A DNA stretch of 64,000 nucleotides, taken from Spirodela intermedia (taxonomy: Eukaryota > Streptophyta > Magnoliopsida > Alismatales > Araceae). Made by a program: the position numbers and the translations under genes. The notes under the pieces are model-generated. The model was not told the origin of the DNA. It did no database searches and saw nothing but the letters and a program-made list of their open reading frames with translations. The stretch lies in NCBI GenBank assembly GCA_902729315.2, contig LR746271.1, positions 3,742,001 to 3,806,000 on the forward strand, in the 5' to 3' direction. Shown in pieces: positions 1-13,357 of the stretch (position 1 is its first letter; every line of letters starts with the position of its first letter).

Positions 1-1316
1 ATATTTAACATTTTAAAACTATTTCATAAGTCTAATCACAGATACAGATCCCAAAAATGAAAAGAACAAGCTGCAGTTGATCTTGTTCAAACTCATGAAA
101 AGGGCAATCATAAGATCCTATTAATACCTCATCGGTGGAATCACAGTTCAATTACTTGTCTGTCATGTGACGAGGTTTTGATGGCAAGAACACAATCAGT
201 TACAGGTTGTATAATTATACCTGATGTACGACAAAAAATTCTCCTAACTTGTGAGAAGAGATGAAAAGAAAAGAACATGTATCCCCATTTCTCTGATACA
301 ATCACCATTACCTGTCTTTCTAACAGAGATGAACACTCAGCTGCAGAGAAATATTGGGAGCACGATAAGATTTATGGTACATAGTGCAGCTGTTTGCTCA
401 TGAGGGAAACAGCACATGAGCACTGTTTCAGTATATTTTTACTAGGTTTGCTCATCACTTGTCATTTTCTCACTTAGAAGAAAGCCACTATGCGAACAGA
501 AAGAGATATTTAAGTCGTTTGAAGGTCACTACAGTCGTTTAATCATTTGCACTCTTGGGCATTATGACTCATCAACACTATAAATAAAGTTAGCACCTAG
601 AGAAAGGCCAGGATGACTTCTGTTAATGCCTACATTAGGCAATGAAAGATTGCATAGCCCAATAGTTTGACCCAATGCCATAACTTGTAATCTAGCTCAA
701 AATGCCTTGAACTAGAAGCATCCAGTTGTTCATATATGTTCATTCGATTCAACAAAATCATAATTCACATGCATCGGCACACCCCTCAGTCTGATTAAAA
801 AAATCCGTGATTGCGTTGTGGGCTGATATATTAGATACGTTTTTCTGCATGAAGTATTTCTCCTCTTTCTGAATGAATCTTTATACCATCGTACTGGATC
901 AATCCTCAGTGTGGAAGGGAAATCTGTCTATTTTCTGTAGAAGCAAGTGCTCAGTGAGTTTCAACATCCAGAATATTTTGGGAGAGAAGAAGCAAAATCA
1001 GTCAATTCCACATAACCTCAGGCAGTTGGGTACTGAGCACGCATAATCTCAACCTCCAATCGGTAGATAACCGATGCAACATAGTTAATCTATATGTATA
1101 TATATATTGAAAAGTGTCGAGAAATAATTTTAATCCATCAAGAGACCTTACAATGACCACACAAATAAACAACCAGAAAAATTGTATCCTCGAGCATAAA
1201 AAAGAAAAGAAAAAACTGCCAAAATCTTTGAAACTGCATCAAAATAGATGAGTCAAACAAATGAAAAGAAAAATGGAGCATGCTTAATATGGTTCTACTC
1301 ACGGGTTATCTCTTAC
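1..1316 (-). other. Intron and left-edge sequence of the DhaK-type kinase gene
   Basis: AT-rich sequence downstream (minus strand) of the last visible kinase exon, which ends at a GT donor at 1316-1315. I find no further exon matching the expected linker or DhaL domain, and no other gene. It is best read as the start of a long intron whose next exon lies outside the window. Confidence 0.55.
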
Positions 1317-4300
1317 CATCAACACCAACAGGCCAATTTGGTGCTTTAGTTGGAGCATCCAAACGCTGCAAAATCTCTGCATTAGCCTTCATCACAGTAA
1401 TAGAGAACCCTGCTCAATAATGACACTGGAATTACTTATTTGTGAAAAAGGAAAATAGAAGTAAAATAGACCCCAACCAACCTGCCATGTCAAGAGAAGT
1501 CATAAATGATCCTGTGTAAACTCTTTCTACTGCAACTCCATGCTCCAGCTGTAGCTGTGGGACTGCTTTTCCTGCTGCAATCATCAGCTCCATTATGGGT
1601 GTGGAGCCCAATCTGTATAATCAAAATTAAACAAGGCCAGCTTAAGACTTGTTCGGAACAATCATGAAAAAAAGGTCCATGCGGAGAACAAAGTTCGAGA
1701 TTGTGTTTCGTTAAAAAATAGCCACCATCTTGTACTCAGTCATGGTAACAGGACGCAAAAACGTACGTATCTAAGATCATTGGAAAGTAGACATGACCCT
1801 TAAGAAACCTGTTTGCAAATAGCTTTTTCTTCAATCGTAACATTGATATGGATTTGTTTTACAAGTCAACTTAAAATAAAGATTTATCATGTCTGAATCT
1901 AGATTTTCAAGGGTAATTAACCGATTACATCCCAATATCATGATTAACCAATACGGATTAAGAAATCAATAATCGTTAGATCATTTATTACAAAAACTTG
2001 AGGATTTTCCTTTACATTCTCTTTTTCATTGGTCACTGCGTTGAAAAATAAAGTCCATTTAAAGATTCCTCCCAGAAACAGTCATCCAATTGTCATAAAT
2101 GAACCTCATATCTATATGTTTCATTGAGGAAATACACAGTATTCACTAATACTTAAGGACTTACCCATTGATCATTAGAATGACCCGACTTCCTCTTGTG
2201 ATAGGAACATAATGAGTTTCCTGCAATATTTGAAACAAAAAAAAAACTATAGGCATATTTAAAGGCAAGGTGTCTAGTAGTAGAATCATTGCTTTACTAA
2301 GAAAATTGACAACTACAATTTCAAATCAGAATATTTTAACGCTTAAATTTTACCATTGGCACCTTTTGAGATTAAAATAGATCTGACCATCCTCCAAGAT
2401 GTAAGGTCAACATCTTGCAAGGCATTCTCCCTACAACCTTTTTGGCTGTGATGACTCACAAAAAAGTGTTCTAATGGCATGCTTTACAAAATATACAAGT
2501 TCAAATATTAAAGAATACATTCATTTTGAAACAAAAAAAAAACTATAGGCATATTTAAAGGCAAGGTGTCTAGTAGTAGAATCATTGCTTTACTAAGAAA
2601 ATTGACAACTACAATTTCAAATCAGAATATTTTAACGCTTAAATTTTACCATTGGCACCTTTTGAGATTAAAATAGATCTGACCATCCTCCAAGATGTAA
2701 GGTCAACATCTTGCAAGGCATTCTCCCTACAACCTTTTTGGCTGTGATGACTCACAAAAAAGTGTTCTAATGGCATGCTTTACAAAATATACAAGTTCAA
2801 ATATTAAAGAATACATTCATTAACAGAAACGGTACTTCAGAAACAAATGATGAAATTTTACTACAATGCACGCTTGAGAAGGATGGAATGGGGGGAAATT
2901 AGAGGATCCATTTACAAGATAATTCCCACTGCCATAACATCTAGGAACGATTAGCACAAATAAAAGTAACGAAAAAATGGTATGATTCGGCACTGTTATT
3001 GAATATACCGTTGATAGTATCTGCTTAAGAATGTGAGATACCACAACATCAACAGGCTGGAGATCCGTCACTGCAGCACCAGGTTCTCCATGCTGTGGAA
3101 ATAGAAAAAGCTTTCAGACACTTTCTCTGGAATGCGAATTCTAATGGGGGATATTCGATAAAAGGTGCTTATGGAGGATATAAATGGTTTTTGGGCAAAA
3201 GTTAACACATTCAAATTTCAAACATTGTTTTAGATGATTAGAAAAAGAACACAAGAAGTCGTGATGAGCACTATGGTGAAAGATGAAGAGAAATATTGGG
3301 AGATGCAACCACATAATTATTTAATTAATCGAAACTGTGACTGTAATATTAGACTAGTAAAAACAGAAACACAAAATACAATGTAGATAGGCAAAAACCC
3401 ATCCTCTAGGATTTGAAAAAAGGATATGTCAAACCACAACCAATGGGACAAGTCATTAGCATACAGAGAAAGAACATTACCCATTCTGGTTGTGTTCTGA
3501 GTTAGCAGTGTTTGTCTAATCGTTAATACAACAGAAAGGATGGATAAAATTGTTCTTCTTGAAATTCCCAGAAGATGGCTGTGAAGGCAGGTGCTTGATC
3601 AAATGAGAATTTATGGAGAATAACATTGTCAACGCTTTCCGATTTACATGCCACTTGTGAATAGGTAAATCAGGTGATGCTATCATCATTCTGTATAGGA
3701 TTGTAGCTACTGTGATTAGTTGAAAAGGTTAACATCTGTGTTTGATTGACTATATTCTTCTTTGAGCAAGAAACAGGCAACTCTTCAGGAGTGATTACTC
3801 TTAATATTCTTCTTTTCTATTCGTTTCCAATGTTAAAGTATGGCATAACCTTTGTTTTTCATGAAACACTGCTATGTTCGTAAGAAAAATCTCATCAAGA
3901 CTGCACAAAAGAAAAACAACCAACCAACACAGTGAATGCAACTTAAAATGACTATAACTCACAATTCCAAGGCCGAGCTCCATCTTTCCTGGACCTAAAC
4001 GATCTGACGTAACCTGACCTGGTAACGTACAAACCGATAAAGCAACTCCCATTGTTCCGACGACTGAAGCTGCATGTTTTGCTTCTGCAGCAACTTCATT
4101 GAGAGAAAGACCGGCAGTAGCAGCTGCACCAGCAACCTATCACAAACGGTGTGGATGAAATGGTGATCTATATGGAGCATATGCAAATTGTAATAAAAAA
4201 ATTTCACATATCAAATGCCGATATCAATCTTCCACAAATTCTATAATCTCATGGTAATGACTTTTTTCAATTTAAGCTAAAGCATATTTTTTACTTTATT

Positions 4301-7300
4301 TGCAACATAGGCAAGATTAAATTGCTTTGGGTCGAGTCTTTATGTTTCCGGCCAAGGATAAACGAGATTCTGAAACGGGCTCGAAGTGAGCTACATTAAA
4401 TTACCACAATTGCTCAACAAGCCTCTCAGATATCGTCCAAATAGGGGAGCATTACCAAGGCTAGATGGTCAATCAGTGCTTGAAACAGCAACCTACAGCA
4501 AGGGAGGACCAACCTAAATGTTTCTTTGACTGTGATATTGAGCATCATTGAAAGATACTCTATCGTACCAATCAAAGATAAATAATAGATTTGATCTATA
4601 ACTGTGTTTTAGAAGAATCTTTGCAATTGTCTGATAACGTCCACATGACCAAGAATAATTTGGGCTGAAGATGCTTCAGCTTATTCCAATAATTTGTAAA
4701 GCTCCTCATGTGTTTTTTAAGTAATCTAGTCCTATTGTAAAATTTCTGAAACAAGCGAACCCTGTTAAGTGTAGCCCCACAAAAAAAAGGAGGACAATAG
4801 AGTCAGAACTCTGAAAGGACCATGAAGAGTCACTGTTCCAATAATTAAGGTAGCTATAAAGCAATACTATAATGTATGAATTCCTTTAAAATAGCTATAG
4901 TAAAAGTGTAGATGCTTTTGGAAGCAGGCACTTGATCACTAAGCCTAGTAGTAATGGCACTTTAGGAAATGAAAACGGGAATTTAAGGTAAATGGTGAGA
5001 ATGTGATATGATTCAGCTTCAAGCTAACCAGTCAGATGCCAACGGTGGACTGAGAGGTAGATACAGGAAGAAACGAACTAAAAAAACGCAATCGTTAGAG
5101 CTATGGGGGGAAAGTAAGACATCCCATTTGTTAGTTGAATCCAAACAACAATACGAAGATATCATCAATATGTTCCTCGTAAATGATCAATCTTCTCCAA
5201 AATTCCAAGAGGTCATCGGGAGAAAACCCCACAACTTCCATCCACACCCTTTCTAGTGCTCCCTCCCATTTCTTAATCCAAAGATGACCGGATTTCATCT
5301 TATCAGCGTTAAGGTTACAACAAATTTTCTCTTCCATTTGTTTTAACGCATATTTATCCCTAAACTCCATCAACAGAAGCATTTCATCACACACCACTAA
5401 GCAGAATATCATATCAAAGTTCGTAAAAAGGAATTTTCCAAGAATATCATATATGTAAATGTTTTAAGATATCGTGCATCAGTATATATGATTAAATCGC
5501 TGAAAGTAAAAATTAAAATAAGTAGTGAAAATAAAATGATAAATAGGGAAAAATGAAATAATAACAACTATGCCGAAACTGTTTTTGCAGATTCCAGGAA
5601 AGACCCACCCCAACTTTATCATGCCCATTTCATATCGAAGTTCGTGAAAAAGAATTCGTCACGAAATGGAATGGGAACGATTTATTTATAATTAAATACT
5701 TTAAGATATCATTCATCAGTATGTGTCATTAAATCGCTGAAAATAAAAAATGCAAAAATAAGGAACGAAATCAAATGATAAATAGGGAAAATTGAAATAC
5801 TAACAACTAGGACGAAACAGTTTTTACAGATTCCGAAAAAGACCCGTCCCTACTTAATCATGCCCAGTTAATTCCTTAAGATAGCTACCCATAGGATGGT
5901 ATAGTTTCTTCAAGTTCACCCCGAACTGCACCAATACCAACTTAGATCTTCCCTTTTTCAATCCACATTTTAATAAAGCATATCATGGAAATTAATACTT
6001 CAACAAAGATTTCTTTAGATTTATACATATCAAATGCTTTGGTGTCGACATGTTTAATGGTTGGGTGACTTGGATTTCAAAAATGAAGTCACATGAGATT
6101 TTTCCATATCTGGTGCTTCCTAGGTGTATCGTAAATTAGAAAAAAGGGAGTAACAAATTCCAGCAATCCACTTCACCAGAAAGCGATTTTTTTCCCATCT
6201 TTACTAGAAATCACTGTGTAACGCGATTTGGTACTGCTCTAGGTTCATCAAGCAGGGAGAGAAAAAGAAGAAAATATAAAAGAGTAGAGAATTTTCTGTA
6301 GTGTCATTTTGTAAGGGCAGATTGAATCTGCAAACAATTGATGTACCATCCATTATCACAAAACAAAGTCCAATAAACTAGAAAATATACCTTGTGAACA
6401 AGAATGGTCCCTGCCAGACCCCTCCGTCCAGCAATGCCACGAGGCGGAGGAAGTGCACAGTCATCGCCAACAATAACCATCTAAAAAATATCATTTCTAT
6501 CATAAATTGATCTATAAAGAAAGACGAAGTTTATTAAAAATAATTTGACAGGAAAGGTAATAGAATACCTCCACTTTATACCCTTCAGATTTTGCTTGCT
6601 CAGCTGCCAAACCAAAATTCAATCGATCACCTGTGTAATTCTGTTGCATTTGATACGCAATACACACGTAAACCACCAGACACGGAAAAAAGCACAAAAA
6701 GGGAAACTGAACACAGTGCATCCCTACGGCACTGAGCAAGAGAAATATCTACTAAAAGGAATCATACTCACAAATTAAAATTTGGTGTCACTATACCTTG
6801 ACAATCAGAAGGCATCCCATTGGACCAGTCACTGCCCTGATAGCCTGTTGTATTAAGATTCTTTAGCTAAGATTCAAGAGATACAATTTGAAGATAGAAA
6901 ATAATACTACTAATAGCAAAGGTTTTGCGCAATCATACAGCTAAAATGGAATCCACAGGAGGGGAGGTGAAAACATCCCCACATACAGCAGCTGTGAGCA
7001 TCCCTTCCCCAACAAAGCCAGCATGGGCAGGCTCGTGGCCACTTCCACCCCCTGAATTTTGTCCAAATATCATCATAATATTAGTGTAAGTGAAACTGAC
7101 TTTATGCCGGGGGACTAATAAGGAAACTAGATATCCAGAAAAGTAACGCTAGTTTTCACCAATATCTATGAGCAGGTTAATTTTAAGTGCAACCTGACAG
7201 CTTTCACGCAAGCATAGACCAATCCTAACCTAGACTGGAGCCATCAATCGAGAGGCCATTTCTAAATTCGTTCCCAGCGTCAATGGGCAATAATCTCCAG

Positions 7301-8085
7301 CCAAAAATCATGGTCTAAACATCTCTCGTGAATAATGTATGATGGATTGAAGACAGCTAAGAAAGAGAGTTTTTAGATCGGCTTACCAGATATTACTGCA
7401 ACCTTGTCATAAGTTTTGCCCGTGACATCTGCCCGCAAAACAACTTTCACCTGTAATTATGTAATTTCGTTCCACAAATTCAGATCACGTCTCATTCAGT
7501 AGGCGCACGACTTTGAAAGAAGTAAGAAAAGGACGAGTATTAGCCATATCAAAGAACACCTGAGGGAAACCATCGATATACTGCAAACCAGGATAGGTTT
7601 CAACCAAGCCCTCTATGAACTCCGTCACGACGTCTGCACCACCGCGGACACCACAGAATTAAGAAATCAACGAGAAAACATTTCAAAAAGCAACATAAGT
7701 TTAAAATTTACATATATGCTTTAGAAATTTAGTGATAACATGCAGTTCTCATCCGCATTCACATCTTCAGAGCAACATGCAGTAGTAAAATTGAAATCCG
7801 AACACCACAACGTACGATCCGAGCAACAGTGGTATGTTTCCACAAAAATACATCATAGACATAGTTAAGTTGTACACTGATGCACCAGGATCATAGCTGT
7901 TACGACAACACGGGGCTCCCATCCAAATTCACGCGATCAAACCAGCATGCATATACAAAAAATGACGCCTCAACACGAAAACCAACGATCCAAGCATCAA
8001 CACTACATTTAAATAAAATAACATAACAATGCAGAAAATTCCGACCATTAGGATTGCCGATGAGCTTCTTCCCCTGGTACGCCAT
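1317..8085 (-). CDS. Dihydroxyacetone / 3,4-dihydroxy-2-butanone kinase, DhaK part (3' end outside window)
   Basis: ATP-dependent kinase of the DAK1/DAK2 family, phosphorylating dihydroxyacetone and related triose or ketose substrates. Twelve exons (minus): 8085-8046, 7633-7560, 7450-7387, 7051-6939, 6844-6797, 6640-6569, 6480-6391, 4136-3963, 3092-3009, 2220-2165, 1612-1482, 1409-1317; all have GT-AG sites and phase is continuous for about 346 codons. The protein starts [21 protein letters not shown] (residues 60-67) is the substrate-binding loop, and the GIHGEPG motif places the His that covalently binds substrate at about residue 226. Plant members are about 590 residues with a C-terminal DhaL domain, so roughly the last 40 percent is missing here because of the window edge. 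The intron between exons 7 and 8 (4137-6390) is 2.25 kb. Two introns carry tandem duplications, listed separately. Confidence 0.93.
2230..2821. repeat. Perfect 296-bp tandem duplication inside a kinase intron
   Basis: The block starting at 2230 (just after the exon 10 acceptor) recurs at +296. The copies run about 2230-2525 and 2526-2821. I see no mismatch between them, and a 10-A run is kept in both. The repeat lies wholly in the intron between exons 9 (ends 3009) and 10 (starts 2220), so it should not change the protein. It is either a very recent duplication or an assembly duplication. Confidence 0.9.
5410..5868. repeat. Diverged tandem repeat (about 220-240 bp units) in a large intron
   Basis: Two adjacent copies begin at 5410 and 5631, each opening with CATATC.AAGTTCGT and ending near AGATTCC followed by AAGACCC and ATGCCCA. 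They differ by many substitutions and small indels, so the duplication is old. They lie in the intron between kinase exons 7 and 8. No coding sequence or transposon hallmark was recognised in them. Confidence 0.7.
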
Positions 8086-9464
8086 GGCCGGAGGAGGGGG
8101 GCAACAGGAAACGGTGAAATCGCCCTCCGATAAGGATCAGAGCACAGAAGCGGAAGAGCTTCCGATCATCCGCCTTCCACAAACGCAGAAGGGACAATCG
8201 GTCTGCCGACGAACCCTAGCGGGGGGAAGGAGAGGACGATGGAGAGGGACTGGGGGGGAGAACTCTCCGCCCTCGAGCTTCTTCTGCTCCCCCGCCACAG
8301 GAGCCGGTCGTCCATCTTGTGCAAACGTGGGAAAAAAGTGGGGAGTAAATTACTATTACACCCCTCTGCAGTCGCTGTTTGGATAAGCTCGCAGAGGGGC
8401 GGCGGTGCCTGGGAGACGGCGACGTCCGTCGGATCGTTCCTCAACGGCTGTGATTCGGGAAGTCTGTGGGCCCCGAAATTCTTACACGTGGCCGTGATCT
8501 GTTGGGAAATATGGGACCAACTTATCGGTCGTCGGTTCGGATCCGACCCGTTACATATAGGACAAGTTTCATATACGACAAAAAAACTTATTGAGCCCGG
8601 CCCGATCTAAAAAAAAAAAAAAGAGTCTATCCGGTGGGCCCGGGCTTTCTAAGCTATCCCAGCCTCGATGCCTTTAAAAAGTCTAGAGAAAAGGCCCGGA
8701 AGTAGCAGGGTTCGTATCCTTTTGTAGCCTACGCCTTCTAGTTGTGTCTGGAGAGAGGGGAGAGAGAAGGTTCGACTAGCCCATTATTACATTTGGGCCT
8801 TGATTCTGGGCCCAGACAGAAAAGAGGCCCGACCCAACAAGAGCTCTTCATGAACGACCCTCACTTTTACTCTATTAATTTTCTCGAAAAATATATTCAT
8901 TTCGGTCATTTTTCTTCGGAAATGTTACGTTAGCCCAAAGATCTGACTTTTATGTTAAGACCCATTTTTCGGATATATGACCAAGGTTAGGGTCTTGGAT
9001 GAGTAAGGAGTTATTTTATATTATTATTATGCCCTTACAATGGTCCAATTTAATGGGAAATATTGATTTAGAGAGAGAGAGGGAGAGGGAGAGGGAGAGA
9101 TGATACTAACATGTGGGTTACTCTTCAGCTCTCCCTCGGGAAATAAGTTTGTTGTTTTAGAGAGAGAAAGAGAGTCAAGAGTGCACAACCCATTTTTTAA
9201 TATAAAATTAAGGATCATAATTCTAATAGTAAAATATAATATCGCGCGATGGATAGAAACCCTGATATTAAATAATTATTTGACATCATTATCCCATTTA
9301 AGGATTCCTTTCGGATCCTTGTCGGGTTCTCTCAGTCCGCATGCGGACAATGGCGGACTGTAAAATGTGATCTGCGTTGACGGACCATGTGCTTCGTGGG
9401 GCTGAAGATTCGAAATCGTTGTTTCACCAATAATCGTGGCGTGATCGGACGGTTAGGTACCTTA
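8086..9464. other. Intergenic region between divergent kinase and phosphatase genes
   Basis: Holds the 5' leader and promoter side of the minus-strand kinase (GC-rich to about 8470), then AT-rich sequence with an A-run at 8610 and a (GA)n tract at about 9070-9100. The overlapping GC-rich reading frames near 8050-8610 do not match a family I know and lack codon structure, so I call no gene here. Confidence 0.5.
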
Positions 9465-9657
9465 CACGTGTCGTATTTTCTTTGCAAACCCCCAGTTAAA
9501 ATACTATTATTATTATCAAGCAGAATAATAATGAAGTAAAGATGTTTCCGATAACAGAAAGGCCTTTTTGTTATAGAAAACTTTGATAAAAAAAGGCACA
9601 CGTGTTCCCCTTTCTCAAAATCAAATTAAAATATTATTATTATCAAGTAGAATATAC
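9465..9657. promoter_or_regulatory. Duplicated promoter module: G-box plus ATTATTATTATCAAG plus P1BS-like site
   Basis: Two related segments, about 9462-9530 and 9596-9657, each carry a CACGTG G-box (9465-9470; 9599-9604) followed by TTAAAATA-TTATTATTATCAAG and GAATA. In the second copy the tail reads GAATATAC, a perfect P1BS; in the first it reads GAATAATA and is not. G-boxes and P1BS are known elements of phosphate-responsive promoters, and the module lies 170-370 bp upstream of the phosphatase TATA box. Confidence 0.55.
9650..9657 (+). promoter_or_regulatory. P1BS element (PHR1-binding site, GNATATNC)
   Basis: GAATATAC fits GNATATNC exactly, about 175 bp upstream of the TATA box of the first purple acid phosphatase. 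PHR-type MYB-CC factors bind this motif in Pi-starvation genes, and low-molecular-weight PAPs are classic targets. An 8-mer with two free positions can arise by chance; the position is what makes it persuasive. I saw no such site between 12109 and 12772, upstream of the second copy. Confidence 0.6.
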
Positions 9658-9823
9658 GAATCGACCAAACTTGTCAGGTGAAAGTTGCTTCCGGTGAGTT
9701 TGTGGGGCCCACCAACCCACAGCCAATGAGACTGCGGCAAATGTCTTTTTACGACGGGCCACCAGTCGGAAGGCACCACCGTCTGGCGACACCGGTCGGT
9801 CGTCGAGTTCCATACCTTTCGGC

Positions 9824-9832
9824 TATAAAATA
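9824..9832 (+). promoter_or_regulatory. TATA box of the first purple acid phosphatase gene
   Basis: TATAAAATA lies 58 bp before the ATG at 9890. Transcription would start about 30 bp downstream, near 9855. The in-frame ATG at 9833, directly abutting the box, would therefore not be transcribed, which decides the start in favour of 9890. Confidence 0.75.
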
Positions 9833-9889
9833 ATGAATCGCCTGCGTCTCAAGCAATCCGGCGCCACCACTCTCTTCCTCTTCTCGTCC

Positions 9890-12106
<2,217 letters not shown>

Positions 12107-12152
<46 letters not shown>
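12107..12152 (+). repeat. (GA)n tract at the stop codon and 3' UTR of the first PAP
   Basis: The repeat starts within the TAG stop itself (TAGAGAGAAAGAG). The second PAP has the same arrangement at 14419 (TAGAGAGAGAGAG), so the tract at this spot predates the tandem duplication. Confidence 0.9.
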
Positions 12153-12156
<4 letters not shown>

Positions 12157-12772
12157 GAGTAGGGAATGCTGATCAGTAGGTATGGATAAGCTGCCAGCGA
12201 GCATAAGGCTTGTATAATTGGTAGACTTTCTGGTCGGCCATGTGACGCTATTCAGTCTGCAGTTGTAGCATTAACGGCCATGCGACAAAGAACATGGTGC
12301 GCCTCTCTCTCTCTCTCTATCTCCACCTCTGTGTTTATGCAGTCAAAGATAATGAGTCCAACATCTTATAAAGGCAATAATATTATAATATTATATGTTT
12401 TATATAATATTATATATTATATGTTTTAAATAGCCTGACGGGTAATTATCATTTATAAATTAAAAATGATATGTATATAACTGCATACTCTTCCCTGATG
12501 CGTCGCAGAGATCGGCGAAGGGACAAGTTATCACGCCGCCGTGTTCGGCGGCCATGTGGGGCTGGGTCCGTCCTTCCCTGAAGATAAAGAAGTGGGCATC
12601 CTCATCCCAGTGCTATTCCCACCGCAATCCTCCTCCTCCCTATATGAGTCATCCTCCACCGTACCCTCCTCCGTGAAGTCCGCCAGTCTGGTTCTCTGTC
12701 ATCATCATCACCATTATCTCTCTCTCTCTCTCTCTCTCGATCGTAGCCCTTCTTCTCTCTAAGGCAGGAGCA
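12153..12772 (+). promoter_or_regulatory. Inter-PAP spacer: 3' flank of copy one and promoter/5' UTR of copy two
   Basis: Contains a short CT tract at about 12303-12320 and an AT-rich block at 12380-12480. A TATA-like TATATGA lies at 12641-12647. CAT/CT repeats at 12699-12738 end 35 bp before the ATG at 12773 and should lie in the 5' leader. No gene seen. Confidence 0.55.
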
Positions 12773-13310
12773 ATGGCCGGCGGCGGCGCCATCTCGCTCC
12801 TCGTCGCGGGGCTCGCCCCCCTCAGCTCAGCCACGGCGGAGCTCCCGTGGCTCCACCACCCCGCCAAGCCCAACGGCTCTATCAGCCTCCTGGTGGTCGG
12901 CGACTGGGGGAGGAAAGGGGCGTTCAACCAATCAGCGGTTGCCCATCAGATGGGAAGGGTCGGAGAGAGATTGGAGGTTGACTTTGTCGTGTCCACCGGG
13001 GATAATTTCTACGACAAGGGGTTGACGGGGATTGACGATGAAGCCTTCGAGAAGTCCTTCACCAAGATCTACACGGCCCGGAGCCTGCAGAAGCCATGGT
13101 ACAGCGGTGAGCCTCATCCGTTGACCACCTCTCCGGCAGTCCCTCCGGCAACAAGAAGGTGAAGGAAAATACCCTAAAATTGAAACAAAATTGTTGCAGT
13201 GTTGGGGAACCATGACTACCGGGGAGACACTCTCGCCCAGCTGAGCCCCGCTCTCCGGGAGATCGATGGGCGTTGGATCTGCATGAGATCTTTCACTTTG
13301 GACGCAGGTC

Positions 13311-13357
<47 letters not shown>

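Noticed and set aside
8054-8610. 110- and 123-codon plus-strand frames near the kinase start
   Set aside because: GC-rich leader and promoter of the minus-strand kinase; overlapping frames and no recognisable domain.
9833-9889. Upstream in-frame ATG for the first phosphatase
   Set aside because: It abuts the TATA box (9824-9832) and would lie before any plausible transcription start; the ATG at 9890 gives a normal signal peptide.
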